From Deinococcus aquaedulcis (GTDB lineage Bacteria; Deinococcota; Deinococci; Deinococcales; Deinococcaceae): a stretch of 64,000 nt of DNA. How positions within the stretch are numbered: position 1 is the first letter of the stretch; the number at the start of each line of letters is the position of its first letter. The DNA lies in the NCBI RefSeq assembly GCF_019693445.1, contig NZ_JAHRBL010000002.1, positions 186,001-250,000 of the forward strand, in the 5' to 3' direction. The position numbers and the translations under genes were made by a program. Below the pieces are notes generated by a model, which was given only the letters and a program-made list of their open reading frames with translations, did not search any database and was not told the origin of the DNA. Shown here one piece after another: positions 56,010 through 64,000 of this stretch.

Positions 56010-57101
56010 CGAGACTAAACTGATTTCAGCGCATTGAGAATCCAGGGGAAAGCGGTGAGTGACCGCACCTGGTGGGGATCGGTCATCAACCGTCGACAGT
56101 CCAGACTCAACACCTCGACGAGATCATCAAGACGTTTGAGCAATCGATTTGCCAGAGGACGTTTCACGCGACCCACCAACGGCTCGGCCGGAGACAGCTC
56201 CGGCGTATACGGCGGAAAGTGCACCAACAGCATGTTCGGTGGCACCCGGACCTGTGGGCTGGTATGCCAGCCCGCGCCATCCAACAGCAGCACGATGACA
56301 TCGCGCCCTGTCGGATTCACCTGCGCAGTGAACGCCGCCAGCGCCACGTTCATCGCGTCGATACTGACCGTCGGCAGAATCATGAAATCACTCGTCCCCG
56401 TGGCCGGTTCGACAAAGACGTAGGTGTAGACCCACTGAAACCCCCGATGCTGCACCGCCACTGGGCGCTGACCGACCGGGGCCCACACGCGAGCCAGGAC
56501 GGGTTTCAATCCGACACGACCCTCATCCTGAACGAACAGGCGTACCCGCACCAGCGGGTACGCTGCCCGTGCGACCCGCAGTGTCGCCGCTACTTTTTTT
56601 TGAAGGTCTCCTGCTCGGATGGGGACGCCGCCAAGTGATGACGCGGGCGGGGCCTCTGAACGCTGAACCCCAAGCGTTTGAAGTATCCCCAGGCGCAGGG
56701 CGACGTGATCGTTACACCAAAGGTGTCCAGCACGTACGTCTGGACCTTCCCGCTCGTCCACCCCCCGCCCATCGGCGGGGGGTTCACCAGGGCCCGCGAC
56801 AAGTGCGTCTGTTGCTCACGCGTGAGTGCGGTCTTCGAGCCATTGTCCTGCCGCTTGTCGCGCACGGCGGCTGGGCCGTGCTGGTTGTCGCGGCGAATCA
56901 GGACCGTGATCGTCGAGCGACTGAAGCCTGTGGCGTCCATCAGCTCCGGGATGCTTTTTCCTTTGCTTTTCAGCCACAGGATCTGCCACCGGGAACGCTC
57001 AACGCTGCGTGTGGCACTGCGGTAGGCCTGCTCAAGTCCTTCACTGCTCTGGTGAGGTATCAGCGCGGAGGCTCGCATATGTGCGAATCATTTTATTCCC
57101 G
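56010..57101 (-). mobile_element. IS630-family insertion sequence
   Basis: A 1092-bp element flanked by TA (56008-56009 and 57102-57103), the IS630 target. Terminal repeats read TACGAGACTAAACTGATT at the left and, inverted, TACGGGAATAAAATGATT at the right: 15 of 18 match. It holds one transposase in two phases. The element lies 2 bp after the hydrolase stop. Confidence 0.9.
56015..57078 (-). CDS. IS630 transposase (made by -1 frameshift)
   Basis: Two overlapping frames. The first (57078 to about 56595) gives a helix-turn-helix part: RWQILWLKSKGKSIPELMDA, TGFSRSTITVLIRRDNQHGP, and ends at AAA-AAA-AAG-TAG. The second (56761 to 56015) continues with the DDE catalytic part: FVQDEGRVGLKPVLARVWAP (first Asp), VIVLLLDGAGWHTSPQVRV (second Asp), FPPYTPELSPAEPLVGRVKR (Glu). 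The 8-A run followed by G is a classic slippery site for -1 slippage, as in many IS630 members, so a single full transposase of about 350 residues is likely. The gene looks intact. Confidence 0.88.
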
Positions 57102-57441
57102 TATAAGACGGGCGCCGGCCGGATCGGTGGCGACGGAAAGGTGATGGGGGACCAGTGGCTTCTCGCCGCACTCGGATGAAACTGCTTATGACTGGTGGTC
57201 AGGGCCGGCTCTGGGCGAGGCCAGTCAATAGGGAGGGCAAAGGTCGCTGGAAATGCCGGGGCCGGCATCCGGTCTGCTGTGAAGCTCGCCCAGGTGCCGC
57301 CTCTCGCATGATCCCTCCCCAGGCTCTGCAGGGCAGCTCTGCGAGTTTCTTTCATCGTGAAGGGGAAAGGCACCCATTTTGCGCCGCACTGCGAAACGGC
57401 TCAGCCTCCCGGGCATAAACGGTGCTCTCAGTCAGGGCAAG

Positions 57442-57480
57442 AAAAAAGGCCCTGGGAGGCCAGCCGGCGCTCCAGGGCCT
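57442..57480 (-). terminator. Terminator after the EAL gene
   Basis: Minus-strand AGGCCCTGG ... CCAGGGCCT then TTTTTTC. The 57104-57441 stretch before it holds no gene I can support. Confidence 0.85.
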
Positions 57481-57492
57481 GCGGTCTCTCGC

Positions 57493-58533
57493 TCAGGTCT
57501 TCGCGGCCCAGAGTGCCGCCGCTGCCTCGCGGATAGGGGCCAGCGTGGGCGCGGGGCGGCCCAGCACGTAGCCCTGCGCGTAGTCGGCGCCCAGATCGCG
57601 CAGCAGGCGCAGCGAATCCAGATCTTCAACGCCCTCGGCCACCACCTCAATCTCCAGATCGTGGGCGTAGGCGATCAGGGCGGCCAGCAGGCCCACGCGC
57701 GGGTCGTTGGGCGTGAGGTTCTGGCTCAGGGCGCGGTCCAACTTCACGATGTCCGGGCGCAGTTCGTCCAGGTAGCTCAGGCTGGTGTAGCCCGCGCCCA
57801 GGTCGTCCAGGGCCACGCGCGCGCCCTCGGCACGGTAGCGGGCCAGAATGCGGCGCAGCATGTCCAGGTCGGGAAAGCGCTCGCTCTCGGTGACCTCAAA
57901 GACGAGGCACTGAAAATCAATGTCTGCCTCGCGGCAGGCGGCAAAGGTGGTCTGCAGGCAGACATCGGGGTTGTAGACCACGCCCGGCGCGAAGTTGATA
58001 AACAGCTGCTGCCCGGGCCCCAGCAGCGGCGCCGCCTGCCGGATGGCCTCCCGGCGCGCCTGCGCATCGAACGTGCGCAGGTGGCGGTGGCCTTCGGCCG
58101 CGCGCAGCAGGTCGTAGGCCCCTATGCGCCGGTCGCCCAGTTGCGCACGCACCAGCGCCTCGGCGCCGCTGACCGCGCCGCTGCGCAGCGCCACGATGGG
58201 CTGCACGTCAAAGGTCAGGTGCTGCAGGGCTTCGGGATACCATGGGGTTTCCAGGCACACCAGCCACTCGGCCAGCGGGCGCACCTGCCACGCATCGGGC
58301 TCGCCCGTGGGCAGCGCGGGCGTGGCCAGCAGTTCACCTTGCCCCGAAGGCCCGGCCTGTGCCAGCAGGGCCCGCAATTCGGCCTGCGCCGTGGCGGGAA
58401 ACAGCCGCGCGCCCTCGCCCCCCAGAAACCGCTGCACATAACGGGTCTTGCCCTGCACCCACAGGCCGCTTTCCAGGGCACCGACCGGAGGAGTGGGTGT
58501 CAGGCAGTCGCAGATGTGCGGAAAAACAGACAT
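57493..58533 (-). CDS. EAL-domain c-di-GMP phosphodiesterase
   Basis: A 346-residue protein. The C-terminal 250 residues are an EAL domain: EALVRAQL, QLFINFAPGVVYNPDV, LVFEVTESERFPD, VALDDLGAGYTSLSYLDELR, PDIVKLDRAL, VVAEGVEDLDSLRLLRDLGA, QGYVLGRP. The catalytic Glu, DDLGAG and E of AEGVE are present, so it should hydrolyse c-di-GMP. The N-terminal 100 residues (with two Cys in HICDCLTP) form a BLUF/PAS-like sensor region I cannot assign. ATG 58533 has GAGG 6 nt upstream. The spacer after it (58534-58816) holds no gene. Confidence 0.92.
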   Translation of the reverse strand: MSVFPHICDCLTPTPPVGALESGLWVQGKTRYVQRFLGGEGARLFPATAQAELRALLAQAGPSGQGELLATPALPTGEPDAWQVRPLAEWLVCLETPWYPEALQHLTFDVQPIVALRSGAVSGAEALVRAQLGDRRIGAYDLLRAAEGHRHLRTFDAQARREAIRQAAPLLGPGQQLFINFAPGVVYNPDVCLQTTFAACREADIDFQCLVFEVTESERFPDLDMLRRILARYRAEGARVALDDLGAGYTSLSYLDELRPDIVKLDRALSQNLTPNDPRVGLLAALIAYAHDLEIEVVAEGVEDLDSLRLLRDLGADYAQGYVLGRPAPTLAPIREAAAALWAAKT

Positions 58534-58816
58534 AGTCGGCCTCAGGGTGCCACGGAGATTCTGTAAGAATTCTTTCAGAAACTGACCCGGCGCATGGCTG
58601 GCGCGTTGAGGGGGAAGAAGGCGCTGGGAGGGAACTCTCCAGAGCATACCGGGCGCGCCGCCGAGCCCCGCCGTTGTCTTGGGAAAGAATAAATGGGGTG
58701 CCGTGGAGTGGGGCCAGGAGGAACGAGGCCTGAAGGGAAGGGGCAGAGTTCAGACTGTCTCTGGTGCTGGCGGGCACGGCTCTGTGGTTCTCTGCGAGAG
58801 GATCAATCCCCCGCCT

Positions 58817-59884
58817 CTAAAACCGCGTTTCTGTGCCGACAGTCTCCGTGGCCTCCGGCGCACTGCACAGGCGGTCCCGGCCCGCCCGCTTGGCGGCAAA
58901 GAGCCGCTGATCAGCCAGGCGCAGCAGGGCGGTGATGTCGGGCGCCTCGGCCAGGGTGGCGTGCCCGGCGCTGAGGGTCAGACCCAGCCCTGGGGTCAGC
59001 TGCAGGGCGCGCACGCCGCGCAGGGTGCGGTCCAGCACCGCCCTGGCCTCGTGGGGGCTCAGGTCGGCCAGAACCAGCAAGAATTCCTCGCCGCCCCAGC
59101 GCACCACCAGATCGCCCGCGCGCACCTGGGCCCGCAGGGTCTGGGCCACGCGCGCCAGGGCCTCGTCGCCCTGCTCGTGGCCCCAGGTGTCGTTCACGCG
59201 CTTGAAGTGGTCAATGTCGCACAGGGCCACGCTGAGGCGCTCGGGGTGCCCAGCCCACTGCGCCGCCAGGGCCAGCAGCTGGCTGTGCCCCGCGCGGCGG
59301 TTGAGGCAGCCGGTCAGGGGGTCGGTGGCCGCCAGCGCCGCCAGTTGCACGCTGCGCGCCCGCTCGCCAGACACGATGCGGCCGTGCACCGTCAGATACC
59401 ACGTCAGCGGCAGCACCAGCCCGGTCAGGACCAGCCCCGGCAGGTCAGGCTGGCGGCTGAAACTGGTGGCGGCCACCAGCAGCAGATACCCCGCCGTCAC
59501 GATCATGGCCGCCACGCGCGCCGGCAGCCATGTATAAGCAAACAGGGCCAGCAGCACCATGTGGATCAGCAGCCCCGAGGTGATGGGCCGCGCGGTGCGA
59601 ATCACGCTGACCACGTTCAGCACCAGCCACAGCGCCACGGCGCCCACCACCACCTTCTGCAGGGTGCCCAGCCGGATGGCGCGCACCCGGGTCAGCACCA
59701 GCAGCCCCAGCGCAAACGCCACGCCCAGGTCCGCCTGCATGGCGCGCGTCAGTTGGTCGGGCTGGCTGTGCAGGTGAACCGAGGTGGCCAGCTGCATCAG
59801 CACCGCCAGGGCGGCCAGCACCGACATAAAGTCGCGCTGCTGCCGCTCGCTCAGGCTGGGCTCGCCCCCGGTCTCGCGCTGCAT
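58817..59884 (-). CDS. GGDEF diguanylate cyclase with membrane region
   Basis: A 355-residue protein. Five to six TM helices form the first 170 residues (LLVLTRVRAIRLGTLQKVVV ...), then the GGDEF domain: ATDPLTGCLNRRAGHSQLLA, LCDIDHFKRVNDTWGHEQGD, RWGGEEFLLVLADL (active site GGEEF), plus an RxxD inhibitory site (RAGD) five residues before it, so it is both active and product-inhibited. ATG 59884 has TAAAGT 6 nt upstream (leaderless). Confidence 0.93.
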   Translation of the reverse strand: MQRETGGEPSLSERQQRDFMSVLAALAVLMQLATSVHLHSQPDQLTRAMQADLGVAFALGLLVLTRVRAIRLGTLQKVVVGAVALWLVLNVVSVIRTARPITSGLLIHMVLLALFAYTWLPARVAAMIVTAGYLLLVAATSFSRQPDLPGLVLTGLVLPLTWYLTVHGRIVSGERARSVQLAALAATDPLTGCLNRRAGHSQLLALAAQWAGHPERLSVALCDIDHFKRVNDTWGHEQGDEALARVAQTLRAQVRAGDLVVRWGGEEFLLVLADLSPHEARAVLDRTLRGVRALQLTPGLGLTLSAGHATLAEAPDITALLRLADQRLFAAKRAGRDRLCSAPEATETVGTETRF

Positions 59885-59942
59885 TAGGGCACTTTAGAGC
59901 ATCCGGGAAAGCCTGCTGCCGGCCGGTAGAGTGGGGGCCATC

Positions 59943-60332
59943 ATGTCCCAACCTCTGCGCGCCGCGCTGCTGTGTCTGGCCCTGCTGCCCGCCTGTGCCC
60001 CCACCATCCAGACCGGGTCCGGCCCGGTGCGGGTGGTGGGGAACGTGGTGGCGGCGGCCTCGCCCCACGTGTCGGGCGACACGCTGACTGACGCCGACCT
60101 CGCTGGAATCGCGCCGGGCACATATGTCACCTTCTCGGCCTGCCAGCAGTCCGGGGTGCCCATAGAGGATGTCCGGGCCGCCGGGCTGGCCGCCGCACGC
60201 GCCGCCTGCACGGCCTCCCTGCAGCAGCTATGGGGCGGGGTGACGGTGCTGTACGTCCTGGCGCTGCCCATGATGGCCACTGCCGTCTGGTTTCTGCTGC
60301 AGATTCTGAAACTGATGACCTTCAGCGCGTAG
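59943..60332 (+). CDS. Hypothetical lipoprotein with C-terminal TM helix
   Basis: A 129-residue protein: lipobox LPAC (cleavage before Cys at about 18), a short exported part ([20 protein letters not shown] with three Cys), and a C-terminal hydrophobic helix ([20 protein letters not shown]). Function unknown. It diverges from the GGDEF gene and ends overlapping the YkgJ-like gene by 11 bp on the opposite strand. Confidence 0.6.
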   Translation: MSQPLRAALLCLALLPACAPTIQTGSGPVRVVGNVVAAASPHVSGDTLTDADLAGIAPGTYVTFSACQQSGVPIEDVRAAGLAAARAACTASLQQLWGGVTVLYVLALPMMATAVWFLLQILKLMTFSA

Positions 60333-61068
60333 CCGGCGCAAATTCCAGCAGCAGGCGGTGGGCCAGCCCCCGCCCGGACGCCACCTGCCACGCCCGCCGT
60401 CCGTCGCCCGCCTGCACGGCCGCCATGAAGCGCTCGTCCAGGGCCAGCGTGGTCAGCAGCCAGAAGTCCCCCCAGACCTCCAGACCCCAGGCCCGGCGCA
60501 TGGCGCGCGAGGCCGCGTCCCACACCGGCTCCGAGAGGTGTTCCAGCGGCGCAATGAAATGCAGTTCGCCGTCGGTGCCGGGCGTGCGGGCCACGGCGCG
60601 CTGGTACTCGGCCTGCTCGCGCTTGCCCATGCTCTCCCAGGTCTCGGCGGCGCAGTAGCGGGCCGGCAGCGCGCTGAAGGTGTCGCGGCAGCGGGTGGGG
60701 CGGGCATCGTAGCGGCTGCAGCCGCCCGTGCTGCGGTCCAGAATGGGGCAGAAGCCCACCTGCAGGCGGTGGCGGCGCACGTACTCGTCCTCGCTTGGGG
60801 CGGTGCGGGCGTTGGCCACTGCCGCGCGGGCGTGGGCCTCCACGGCGCGGGCGAGGTCTGTGTCCAGCGTTCCGGCCATGATCCGCGCCTCGGCCAGACT
60901 GACGCGAATGGGCATGGTGCAGCAGGCGGTGCAGCCGGCGCCGCAGTACACCTGGCCGCCGCGCTGGGTATAGTTCGCCAGCCAGTTGCGGGCCTGCCGG
61001 CCGTAGCGGGCGTAGGCCTGCTGCACCGCAGCGGTCACGGGGTCGGGGGAGGGGGCAGGCGTGGTCAT
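60322..61068 (-). CDS. YkgJ-family cysteine-cluster protein
   Basis: A 248-residue protein with the UPF0153/YkgJ metal-binding pattern: [14 protein letters not shown] (CxxxCxxCC) near 46-58, then [26 protein letters not shown] and RYC. These proteins bind Zn or Fe-S; some maturation roles are proposed. Function here is unknown. TACCCT ends 7 nt before the ATG (leaderless). Confidence 0.8.
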   Translation of the reverse strand: MTTPAPSPDPVTAAVQQAYARYGRQARNWLANYTQRGGQVYCGAGCTACCTMPIRVSLAEARIMAGTLDTDLARAVEAHARAAVANARTAPSEDEYVRRHRLQVGFCPILDRSTGGCSRYDARPTRCRDTFSALPARYCAAETWESMGKREQAEYQRAVARTPGTDGELHFIAPLEHLSEPVWDAASRAMRRAWGLEVWGDFWLLTTLALDERFMAAVQAGDGRRAWQVASGRGLAHRLLLEFAPATR

Positions 61069-61103
61069 CTGCGGCAGGGTAGCGCGGGTATACTACGGCC
61101 AAC

Positions 61104-62114
61104 GTGTTCCGACGCCCACGAACCCCCCAGCAGACGCCTGGCCCCTCCGACGCGCGCGCGCCCGGGCCCAGTGAGAGCCCTGACGCCACGCGGGTGGTTG
61201 CCGACCTGCTGGCCCGCCCCACCCAGGAAGGCATTCTGGAAGGCGCCCTGGCCCACGCCGCTTCGCTGATGGGCGGCGCCGTGCAGGGTTTTGCCATCGT
61301 GCGCCGGGGCCAGGACCGGGTGGCAGCGGTGCTGGGCTACCCCAAGACGCTGCTGGGGGTGGCCCTGGGCGGCCCCTGGGCTTCTATGCGCCCGCGCGTC
61401 CTGACCGACGGCGCCCGCGAGCTGTACGAGGGCAGCCCCCCCGAGGCCGCGCCGCTGCTGGACGAGGCCGGCATGAAAGCCGTCACCCTGTCGCTGGTGG
61501 TGCCGCTGACCGTGCGCGGGCGCAACCTCGGCGCCCTGGTGCTGGACCGCACCAGCGAGGGCGGCCTGCCCCCCGCTGCCCAGGAGGCCGTGACCAAGTG
61601 GGCAGCAGCCGTGGCGCCCCTGATGAGCGTGCTGGAGGGCCGCGAGGAGTGGCGCGCGGCCTCCAGACAGCTGACCGGCGCCCTGGTCGAAGCGGTGGAA
61701 AGCGGTGAGTTCGACGCCCTGGGCCACGCCCAGTCAGTGACCGACCTGAGCCTGAAACTGGGCAAGCTGGTAGGCCTGACCGAACGCGAACTGGAAGAGC
61801 TCTGGTACGCCGCCATGCTGCACGACATCGGCAAGATTCACGGCGAGCAGGGCCACGCGCAGGTGGGGGCCAACTTCCTGCACGGCGTGCCGCACCTGGC
61901 CGAGGCCATGAAGGCCGTGCGCCACCACCACGAACGCTGGGACGGCCAGGGCGAACCCGACCGGCTGACCGGCGAGGACATTCCGCTGTACGCCCGCATT
62001 CTGGCGGTGGCCAACTCTGCCGTGCGCATGGGCGGCCCGGACCGGGTGAAGGGGCAGGCTGGCAAGGCACTGGACCCCCGCCTTGTGGCCCTGCTGGAGA
62101 AACTGCCTCAGTGA
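61104..62114 (+). CDS. GAF-HD-GYP-like signalling protein
   Basis: A 336-residue protein. Residues 30-175 form a GAF-like sensor ([40 protein letters not shown]). The HD domain follows: [80 protein letters not shown]. The HD metal site is kept, but GYP is GEP and the usual ADxxDA near the end is ANSAVR, so c-di-GMP hydrolysis is uncertain. GTG 61104 lies 9 nt after TATACT. Confidence 0.8.
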   Translation: MFRRPRTPQQTPGPSDARAPGPSESPDATRVVADLLARPTQEGILEGALAHAASLMGGAVQGFAIVRRGQDRVAAVLGYPKTLLGVALGGPWASMRPRVLTDGARELYEGSPPEAAPLLDEAGMKAVTLSLVVPLTVRGRNLGALVLDRTSEGGLPPAAQEAVTKWAAAVAPLMSVLEGREEWRAASRQLTGALVEAVESGEFDALGHAQSVTDLSLKLGKLVGLTERELEELWYAAMLHDIGKIHGEQGHAQVGANFLHGVPHLAEAMKAVRHHHERWDGQGEPDRLTGEDIPLYARILAVANSAVRMGGPDRVKGQAGKALDPRLVALLEKLPQ

Positions 62115-62139
62115 GCGCCGCGCCGCGCAGGGGGCGCCG

Positions 62140-62979
62140 TTGACCCTGCGGCCTGCCCCCACCGGAGACGCCCCCGCGTCCCGCTTTCCGGTGCTCGAAG
62201 CCCGCTACGGGCCGCTGAGTCCCATGGACTCCGGGATGCAGAGCCGCGTGTACGCCACCGCCGACGGCCACACGGTGGTCAAGGTCTACCGCAACCACCA
62301 GGGCGACCACTGCACCGAGGCGCGCAACATGCGCCGCGCGGGCCTGGGCCAGTGGGTCGTGGAGGCCACTGAGGCCGACGGCGTTGAAGCCCTGGTGCTG
62401 CGCCGCTTTCCGGGGCGCCCCCTGCGCCGCCCGGATCTGCCCCGCGCCCTGGGCCCCCTGCGCGCGCAACTGGCGGCCCTGCACCGCGAGCCGGTGGGCA
62501 CCGTGAACCTGGGCCGGGTGCATGAGCGCCTGCGGCGCTTTCGCAGCGCCCTGGCCGCCTACCCGCTGGGCGACCTGTTCGACGCCGTAGAAATTCCGCT
62601 CGAACGCGGCCTGTTGGCTGGTCCGGCGGCGTTCTGCCACCTGGACCTGTGGCACGACAACATCCTGATTCACCCCGAAGAGGGCGAGGTGCTGATCATC
62701 GACTGGACCAAGGCGGGCCCCGACGATCCGCTGCGTGACCTCGCGCTGCTGAAGACCGGCACCCTGGACCTGCTGCCCCCCGACGAGAGCCTGCAGGCCG
62801 CCCTGTCCTTTCTGCCGGACCACGCGCCCGCCACCCTGACGCGCTACCGCGCCTACCTCGCCATGACCACCCTGCATGACCTGTACTGGTTCCTGATGAA
62901 CGAGCCCTATGAGTTCGAGGGTCAGCGCGACGCCAAGGTGCCCCGGGCCCGGCACGCCCTGGCCCGGCTGCCCGCATAG
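62140..62979 (+). CDS. Aminoglycoside phosphotransferase-fold kinase
   Basis: About 279 residues of the APH/choline kinase fold: [20 protein letters not shown] (ATP Lys), [14 protein letters not shown], catalytic [19 protein letters not shown] (HxDxxxxN) and [18 protein letters not shown] (metal Asp). The small-molecule substrate is unknown; resistance should not be assumed. TTG 62140 is the likely start, just after the HD-GYP gene; ATG 62224 is an alternative. Confidence 0.75.
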   Translation: MTLRPAPTGDAPASRFPVLEARYGPLSPMDSGMQSRVYATADGHTVVKVYRNHQGDHCTEARNMRRAGLGQWVVEATEADGVEALVLRRFPGRPLRRPDLPRALGPLRAQLAALHREPVGTVNLGRVHERLRRFRSALAAYPLGDLFDAVEIPLERGLLAGPAAFCHLDLWHDNILIHPEEGEVLIIDWTKAGPDDPLRDLALLKTGTLDLLPPDESLQAALSFLPDHAPATLTRYRAYLAMTTLHDLYWFLMNEPYEFEGQRDAKVPRARHALARLPA

Positions 62980-63004
62980 CGCGCGTGCCCGGTATGGTGT
63001 GGGC

Positions 63005-63628
63005 ATGGTTACGGTTGTTTCCCATCCCCTGGTGCAACACAAGCTGTCGGTCATGCGCGACGTGCGCACCGGCGTCAAGGAATTTCGCGAACTGGCCGGC
63101 GAACTCAGCCTGCTGCTGGCGTATGAAGCCATGCGCGACCTCGAACTGGCCCCCGAGCGCCTGAGCACGCCCATCACGGACGCCGACTTTCCCATGCTGA
63201 GCGGCAAGAAGCTGGCCCTGGTGGCGATTCTGCGCGCCGGGCTGGTGATGACCGACGCGATCACCCAGCTGGTGCCGGCCGCCAAGGTGGGCCACATTGG
63301 CCTGTACCGCGACCCCCAAACGCTGGCGCCCGTGGCCTACTACAACAAGCTGCCCGCCGACATTGCCGAGCGCCGTGTGTTTCTCACCGACCCTATGCTG
63401 GCCACCGGCGGCAGTGCCAGCGCCGCCATCGCCTTTCTGAAAGAGGCCGGGGCCACCACCATCAAGCTGATGTGCATCCTGGCCGCCCCCGAAGGCATTG
63501 CCGTGATCGAGCGCGACCACCCGGACGTGGAAATCGTGGTGGCGGCCGTGGACAGTCACCTGAACGACCACGGCTATATCGTGCCCGGGCTGGGCGACGC
63601 CGGGGACCGGATTTACGGCACAAAGTAA
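63005..63628 (+). CDS. upp: Uracil phosphoribosyltransferase
   Basis: A 207-residue salvage enzyme that makes UMP from uracil and [48 protein letters not shown] loop [19 protein letters not shown] and [20 protein letters not shown] are diagnostic. TATGGT ends 6-7 nt before ATG 63005 (leaderless). Confidence 0.96.
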   Translation: MVTVVSHPLVQHKLSVMRDVRTGVKEFRELAGELSLLLAYEAMRDLELAPERLSTPITDADFPMLSGKKLALVAILRAGLVMTDAITQLVPAAKVGHIGLYRDPQTLAPVAYYNKLPADIAERRVFLTDPMLATGGSASAAIAFLKEAGATTIKLMCILAAPEGIAVIERDHPDVEIVVAAVDSHLNDHGYIVPGLGDAGDRIYGTK

Positions 63629-63631
63629 GCG

Positions 63632-63662
63632 CGGGGCAGGCCAGCCCCCTCACGGCCTGCCC
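63632..63662 (+). terminator. Hairpin after upp
   Basis: GGGGCAGGCC and GGCCTGCCCC make a 10-bp perfect stem, but no T-run follows. Confidence 0.5.
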
Positions 63663-63717
63663 CCCACCTTCCGGGTGACGCCCATCGGCACCTGAGCCGT
63701 TACACTTGGGGCCGTTT

Positions 63718-64000
63718 ATGGACGCATTGCAGGCGCTGGCCGCACAGCTGGGAATCGCCGACCTTCGGGGCCGGGGCTTTCTCAGCGTACTGATCACTTT
63801 TGTCACGGCCGGGCTGTTCACCTGGTTTTTTATTCCGCGCCTGCGCGCCTTTGCCATGCAGGTGGGCTGGGCCGACCAGCCCAACGAGCGGCGCCTGAAC
63901 AAGACCCCGCTGCCCAACGCCGGCGGGCTGGCGATCTACGGCGGCTTTCTGGTGAGCATCATCGTGGCCTGGGCGCTGCGGCCCATCGCCGTGGACCTCG
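63718..64000 (+). CDS. MraY/WecA-family phospho-GlcNAc/MurNAc transferase (5' part)
   Basis: Only the first 94 codons are in the window. A TM helix ([18 protein letters not shown]) is followed by [20 protein letters not shown], which matches the 'PNxRKxHxxPxPxxGG' cytoplasmic loop of glycosyltransferase family 4 (undecaprenyl-phosphate sugar-1-phosphate transferases), then a second TM helix. WecA-like (teichoic/O-antigen/lipid carrier) is likelier than MraY because the gene is next to upp, but the decisive catalytic part lies outside. Confidence 0.8.
   Translation, partial: MDALQALAAQLGIADLRGRGFLSVLITFVTAGLFTWFFIPRLRAFAMQVGWADQPNERRLNKTPLPNAGGLAIYGGFLVSIIVAWALRPIAVDL

Overview
This is high-GC chromosomal DNA of a Deinococcus. 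Supporting signs are an archaeal-type (short) aspartyl-tRNA synthetase, a bacilliredoxin-like protein, a Deinococcus/Thermus-type set of prepilins with a ComZ-like protein, several Mn/Nudix/(p)ppGpp/c-di-GMP genes, and many genes whose start codon lies only 6-7 nt after a TANNNT -10 box, as expected for leaderless mRNAs. It is mostly core chromosome. I see one IS630-type insertion sequence, one small palindromic element inside a gene, several dispersed inverted-repeat arrays, no prophage and no CRISPR.

Layout. 0-4.2 kb: recG operon with an LRV-repeat protein and a HAD phosphatase, plus a LON-domain protein (all minus). 4.3-6.2 kb: rpsP-khpA-rimM-trmD. 6.5-9.6 kb: ftsE-ftsX-envC-like division operon. 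9.7-10.3 kb: about 500 bp of nested inverted repeats. 10.3-18.2 kb: CtpA protease, nadE, an MFS carrier, a NadM-like protein that has lost its Nudix box, an orphan CoA-transferase B subunit, a membrane protein and a cytochrome P450. 18.2-21.7 kb: acyl-CoA carboxylase and acyl-CoA dehydrogenase. 21.7-22.8 kb: a DUF1152 gene broken by a 139-bp palindromic element. 24.2-27.4 kb: a four-gene prepilin/ComZ cluster. 28.1-30.7 kb: a 36-residue leaderless protein and the Rel/Spo (p)ppGpp enzyme. 30.8-38.2 kb: TPR-like protein, FAD oxidoreductase, a ferritin-like bundle protein, a three-gene HAMP sensor locus and a bacilliredoxin fusion. 39.6-42.2 kb: a Mn/Zn ABC importer under a DtxR/MntR-like operator. 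42.2-45.7 kb: Nudix, PepF and a DoxX-like protein. 45.9-49.8 kb: rimP-nusA-ylxR-infB with a terminator-like hairpin in its leader, divergent from tRNA-Val. 50-53.4 kb: MaoC and CitE-like enzymes, then a tetR-MFS operon. 53.6-56 kb: aspS with a candidate Asn/Asp attenuation leader, and an alpha/beta hydrolase. 56-57.1 kb: IS630. 57.4-62.1 kb: EAL, GGDEF and HD-GYP-like proteins. 62.1-64 kb: a kinase-like protein, upp, and the start of a MraY/WecA-family gene cut by the window edge.

The most interesting observation is upstream of aspS. A promoter places its start point on the ATG of a 13-codon ORF whose product contains N-N-V-N-D-D, followed by a GC-rich terminator hairpin and then the synthetase that, in Deinococcus, charges both tRNA-Asp and tRNA-Asn. 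This has the layout of ribosome-mediated attenuation. Other points worth following up are the hairpin plus T-run in the rimP-nusA leader, a PaaR-like operator pair linking acyl-CoA carboxylase with the CitE/MaoC operon, the disrupted DUF1152 gene, and the nested inverted repeat near ftsE.
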